In this document: positions 61,481 to 64,000 of the stretch, in pieces
How positions within the stretch are numbered: the stretch's first letter is position 1
How the letters are laid out: each line of letters starts with the position of its first letter
Assembly: GCA_023402175.1 (NCBI GenBank)
Contig: JAEXCN010000497.1
Span: forward strand, 19,312 to 83,311
Source: Pseudomonadota bacterium
GTDB lineage: Bacteria > Myxococcota_A > Polyangia > Polyangiales > Polyangiaceae
Length of the DNA stretch: 64,000 nucleotides
Reading direction: 5' to 3'
Position numbers and translations under genes: made by a program
The notes under the pieces: generated by a model
Database searches by the model: none
The model's input: only the letters and a program-made list of their open reading frames with translations
Told to the model about the DNA's origin: nothing

Positions 61481-61551
61481 TTCCGGCGCAGGGATTCGAA
61501 CCCCGATAAGAGGATCCAAAATCCTCGGTCCTGCCATTAGACGACGCCGGA
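61481..61551 (-). tRNA. tRNA-Gln (anticodon UUG)
   Basis: The minus strand folds to a full cloverleaf: acceptor UCCGGCG/CGCCGGA plus discriminator A, D-arm with AAUGGCA loop, anticodon stem GAGGA/UCCUC with seven-base loop UUUUGGA (anticodon UUG), and T-arm with UUCGAAU loop. U1-A72 is the identity pair usual for glutamine. About 71 nt, CCA not encoded. Confidence 0.95.
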
Positions 61552-61674
61552 AGGACGCGCTCAAACTAGCCGAGCCGGCAAGGTTTGCAAGATGTCGCGG
61601 GTAAGCAGCGCGCCGACGCGCCACGGCCGAGCCTTCGCGCAGTCGCCGGGGCGGCGTGCTAAGCCGGAGAGCGC

Positions 61675-62313
61675 GTGATCACCGTCGAGACCTTCGCTGC
61701 TGGCCCGCTCGGATGCAACTGCTCGCTCGTCGTCGACGACGCCACGAAGCGCGCCATCGTCGTCGACCCCGGCGGCGACTTCGAGCTCATCGAATCGAAG
61801 CTCCGCGCGCTCGGCGCGACCGTCGATGCAATCGTCCACACGCACACGCACATCGATCACGTCGGCGCGACCGCTGCTGTCCAGCGCACGAGCAACGCTC
61901 GCGCCTGCATCCACGAGGCAGACCGGTTCCTCTACGACCTCTTGCCGGTGCAGGCCGCGATGCTCGGGATCCCTCTGCCCGAGAAGGTCGAGATGGAAGG
62001 CTCGCTGAAGGACGACGGCACCATCACCGCCGGAAGCGTCGAGATGGGCGTGCTCCACACGCCCGGGCACACGCCCGGAAGCGTCACGTTCGTCGTGAAG
62101 ACGCAGGACGGCACGCGCGTCTTCTCGGGCGACACGTTGTTCCGTCGCGGCATCGGCCGGACGGATCTCTGGGGCGGCGACAGCGCGCTCATCATGACGT
62201 CGCTCCGCGAGAAGATCCTCGCGCTCCCCGATGACGCGGTCGTCATTCCCGGTCACGGCCCGGAGACGACGATCGGCGAAGAACGGACGAAGAACCCATT
62301 CCTCGTCCGCTAG
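61675..62313 (+). CDS. MBL-fold metallo-hydrolase (glyoxalase II-like)
   Basis: A 212-residue hydrolase. The metal motif THTHIDHVG (HxHxDH) is near residues 57-65, LHTPGHTPGSV holds the third His, GDTLFRRGIGRTDLWGG the bridging Asp and VIPGHGPETTIGEE the last His. The start GTG at 61675 is preceded by GGAGAG seven bases away. The family hydrolyses thioesters such as S-lactoylglutathione or acts on related substrates; the true substrate here is not evident. Monocistronic. It reads toward the palindrome array beginning about 65 bp downstream. Confidence 0.92.
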   Translation: MITVETFAAGPLGCNCSLVVDDATKRAIVVDPGGDFELIESKLRALGATVDAIVHTHTHIDHVGATAAVQRTSNARACIHEADRFLYDLLPVQAAMLGIPLPEKVEMEGSLKDDGTITAGSVEMGVLHTPGHTPGSVTFVVKTQDGTRVFSGDTLFRRGIGRTDLWGGDSALIMTSLREKILALPDDAVVIPGHGPETTIGEERTKNPFLVR

Positions 62314-62377
62314 CGCCGCGCCCGCACGCGCGCACACGACAACGCCCCGGGGCCCGGGGCAAGGTCTCCTGGGGTGT

Positions 62378-63039
62378 CGTTCGCCCAGCGAACGCGATCG
62401 CCCTCCCGCAAGGCCCTGGTCACCCGGCGCCCCCGCGACCGTCCGTTCGGCGAACGAACCTCCCCCGCTGCTCGCCCAATCGTTCGTTCACAGAACGAAC
62501 CTTCGCCACCCGGCGCACGCCAAGTCGTTCGTTCGCAGAACGAACCTTCGCCGCCCGCGCCCGTCCAATCGTTCGTTCGCGGAACGAACCTTCGCTTAGC
62601 CCGGCCATGCCAGTCGTTCGTTCGCCGAACGAACCTCCTCTCAGCCGGCGCTCCAGTCGTTCGTTCGCAGAACGAACCTCGTCTTAGCTCGGCCTTGCCA
62701 GTCGTTCGTTCGCGGAACGAACCTTCGCCGCCCCGCACCCGCCCAATCGTTCGTTCGCGGAACGAACCTTCGCTTCGCCGCGCGCCCAATCGTTCGTTCG
62801 CAGAACGAACCTTCGCTCAGCGCGGCCCACTGCCCGTCGTTCGTTCGCCGAACGAACCTCCGGACTCGTTCGTTCGCGGAACGAACGACCCCGCCCGCGC
62901 ACGCCAAAGGCGTTCGTTCGGCGAACGATCGAGGCGACGGGGGCGACTCGTTCGCTGGGCGAACGATCGGGCTACGAAGTCATCCGAGCTCGGCGAGCGG
63001 ACGGGCTACGGGCTCGTCCGACGTTCGCCGAACGAACGA
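62378..63039. repeat. Array of about 15 palindromic repeats
   Basis: Ten copies of GTTCGTTCGCNGAACGAAC start at 62482, 62527, 62571, 62616, 62659, 62704, 62749, 62792, 62839 and 62868. Start-to-start spacing is 43-47 bp, with one 29-bp step. One copy has an A-for-G change (CAC). N is A, G or C. Flanking, more diverged copies lie at 62378, 62444, 62911, 62949 and 63022. Linkers are GC-rich and vary, but share a common ancestry (TTCGCYTAGCYCGGCC-type). The array fills the space between the convergent MBL gene (stop 62313) and the low-complexity protein gene (stop 63055). Open frames crossing it in several phases arise from palindromes lacking stops and are not genes. Confidence 0.92.
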
Positions 63040-63054
63040 TCCCGTCAGGCGGGC

Positions 63055-63969
63055 TCAGGGCTCCTGCGTTGCGGTCGGCGCTGGAGTCGGAGTCGGCGTC
63101 GCTGTAGCCGTCGTCGAGGTCGAGGTCGACGTCGACGTCGCGGTGGTCGTCGGTGCCGGGGCGGGCGCCGGGTCCGACGGCGTCGAGTCGGGATCCGACG
63201 GCGTCGGCTGCGGCTTCGGCGCTGCCGGCTTCGGCTTCGGGGCGGGGGGCGGTGCCGGCTTCGGTGGTGTCGTTGCGGTCGTTGCGGTCGCTGCCGCGGC
63301 TGCGGCCGTCGAGTCGTTCCCGCCCACGGTCGAAGCGGCCGATGCGTCGCCGGCCGCCGACGTCGCACCCGCATCCGCTGTCGCTACGCCGATTGCGCCC
63401 GATCCGCCGTCGCTGGCGGCGTGCGAGCTCGCGTCGGTCTCTCCGAGCACAGCGCTATCCGACGCGCTCGGCGAGGGTGACGACGAAGGCGTGGGCGAAG
63501 GCGAAGACGTCGGCGCTGCCGTTGCCGTCGGTTGGCCCGTTCCGGCGTCCAACATGCCGGACTTGAACGCGAACACGCCGCCGCCGACGGCGAGCACCAC
63601 GACTGCGAGGCCTGCGATGAGGCCCGTCGATCCGCCCTTCTTCCTGTCGTCCGCGAGGGTCGCGCCGATCGGCTTCGCAGGCTCTGCTGCCGCCGGCGGA
63701 GGCGCCGACTTCGCAGGCGCCGGTATCGACGCTGCCCCCGGAGGCGACGCCGATGTGGCGGGCGGCGAGGCCGCGGAGGCCTTCGCGAGCGGAGACGGCA
63801 TCATCAACGTATCGCCGGACTGCTGCGTGGCGCCCGTCGAGGGCTTCTGCTCCTCGACTTTGTCGCCTCGTTGCGAGCTCTGCGAAAAGAGCGGGTTTTG
63901 GCCGATCTCGTCGAGCGATCCACCGGCCTCGCGCAGCGCCTCTTCGAGGAGCTCCGCAGCCTGCTTCAT
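63055..63969 (-). CDS. Membrane-anchored low-complexity protein, start uncertain
   Basis: About 304 residues from ATG 63969. A charged head (MKQAAELLEEALREAGGSL) is followed by a Pro/Ala/Ser linker, one transmembrane helix at about 116-133 (GLIAGLAVVVLAVGGGVFAF), and a long outside tail of Ala, Thr, Pro and Ser (ATSTSTSTSTTATATPTP) with no domain. The frame stays open upstream to the window edge (PFDSVREPTV), and GTG 63987 and 63972 are alternatives, so it may be only the C-terminal half of a larger protein, for example a kinase tail. The gene ends 16 bp from the last palindrome. Function unknown. Confidence 0.6.
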   Translation of the reverse strand: MKQAAELLEEALREAGGSLDEIGQNPLFSQSSQRGDKVEEQKPSTGATQQSGDTLMMPSPLAKASAASPPATSASPPGAASIPAPAKSAPPPAAAEPAKPIGATLADDRKKGGSTGLIAGLAVVVLAVGGGVFAFKSGMLDAGTGQPTATAAPTSSPSPTPSSSPSPSASDSAVLGETDASSHAASDGGSGAIGVATADAGATSAAGDASAASTVGGNDSTAAAAAATATTATTPPKPAPPPAPKPKPAAPKPQPTPSDPDSTPSDPAPAPAPTTTATSTSTSTSTTATATPTPTPAPTATQEP

Positions 63970-64000
63970 CACCGTCGGCTCCCTCACGGAGTCGAACGGT

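Noticed and set aside
60707..61551. Genomic island with tRNA attachment sites
   Set aside because: No duplicated tRNA 3' end, integrase or left boundary was found; only codon bias and proximity to the tRNA support transfer.
62482..62886. LexA/SOS-box array
   Set aside because: GTTC...GAAC orientation is opposite to the CGAAC...GTTCG box, and no DNA repair genes adjoin.
62378..63039. CRISPR array
   Set aside because: The repeat is only 19 bp, palindromic and slightly variable, linkers are homologous to one another rather than unique, and no cas gene is in view.
62374..63480. Long open frame across the palindrome array
   Set aside because: Palindromes contain no stops, so frames stay open on both strands; the spacing is not a multiple of three and the predicted peptides change phase in the repeats.

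Overview
This is a 64 kb stretch of a high-GC genome that reads like a myxobacterium (phylum Myxococcota, probably order Polyangiales). The basis is the gene content: many secreted lipoproteins with Asp/Ala/Gly-rich linkers after the lipobox cysteine, several Hanks-type Ser/Thr kinases, two ECF sigma modules, an AgmX/PglI-type C-terminal domain, an IgGFc-binding-type surface protein, an RCC1-like lipoprotein and a diheme lipoprotein cytochrome. Coding frames end overwhelmingly in C or G, so long antisense open frames are everywhere and were discarded. No species assignment is possible from this alone.

Layout. 1-13.5 kb: TetR regulator (cut by the window edge), ClpA-like unfoldase, tandem aspartyl-protease lipoprotein, Ser/Thr kinase fused to a receiver domain, a large lipoprotein, a radical-SAM/MarR pair resembling the tetraether-lipid-synthase family, an AgmX-like protein, YjbQ, a helical lipoprotein and a GNAT enzyme. 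13.7-19.3 kb: small lipoprotein, leucine dehydrogenase, then ECF module 1 (lipoprotein, TPR membrane protein, sigma factor, outer-membrane-type protein). 19.3-20.3 kb: gene-free repeat region. 20.3-25.4 kb: Gld-type ABC operon. 25.9-34.3 kb: one-direction cluster of adenosine deaminase, GAF histidine kinase, a 1385-residue Ser/Thr kinase/adenylyl cyclase/ATPase/TPR protein, and a beta-helix lipoprotein. 34.4-41.6 kb: mixed genes, including a Cys-repeat lipoprotein, a lysozyme-like protein, a diheme cytochrome, another Ser/Thr kinase and hypB. 42-48 kb: SIS isomerase, pncB, porin, DHFR-GNAT fusion, MgtC family and a membrane protein. 48.4-50.5 kb: divergent TetR/FAD monooxygenase pair with two clear operators. 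50.6-60.4 kb: ECF module 2 with a five-gene overlapping operon of surface lipoproteins. 60.7-64 kb: a lipoprotein with different codon use, tRNA-Gln, an MBL-fold hydrolase, a striking array of palindromes and a membrane-anchored low-complexity protein.

How the parts may work together. The two ECF modules share a plan: sigma factor, overlapping TPR membrane protein that may hold it, surface lipoproteins and an outer-membrane-type protein with similar N-terminal layout. They look like two paralogous envelope-remodelling circuits. In module 1, a nearly identical 29-30 bp motif precedes both the sigma gene and the lipoprotein gene. The 25.9-34.3 kb cluster couples phosphorylation sensing, predicted cAMP synthesis and adenosine breakdown.

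The most unusual non-coding signal is 62378-63039: ten copies of a 19-bp palindrome (GTTCGTTCGCNGAACGAAC) at 43-47 bp spacing, apart from one 29-bp step, plus about five degenerate flanking copies, between two convergent genes. The palindrome is conserved while the linkers drift, which argues for selection on a binding site or RNA hairpin. A second repeat family, purine-rich and arranged as imperfect inverted repeats, occupies 19.4-20.1 kb and 46.7-46.8 kb.
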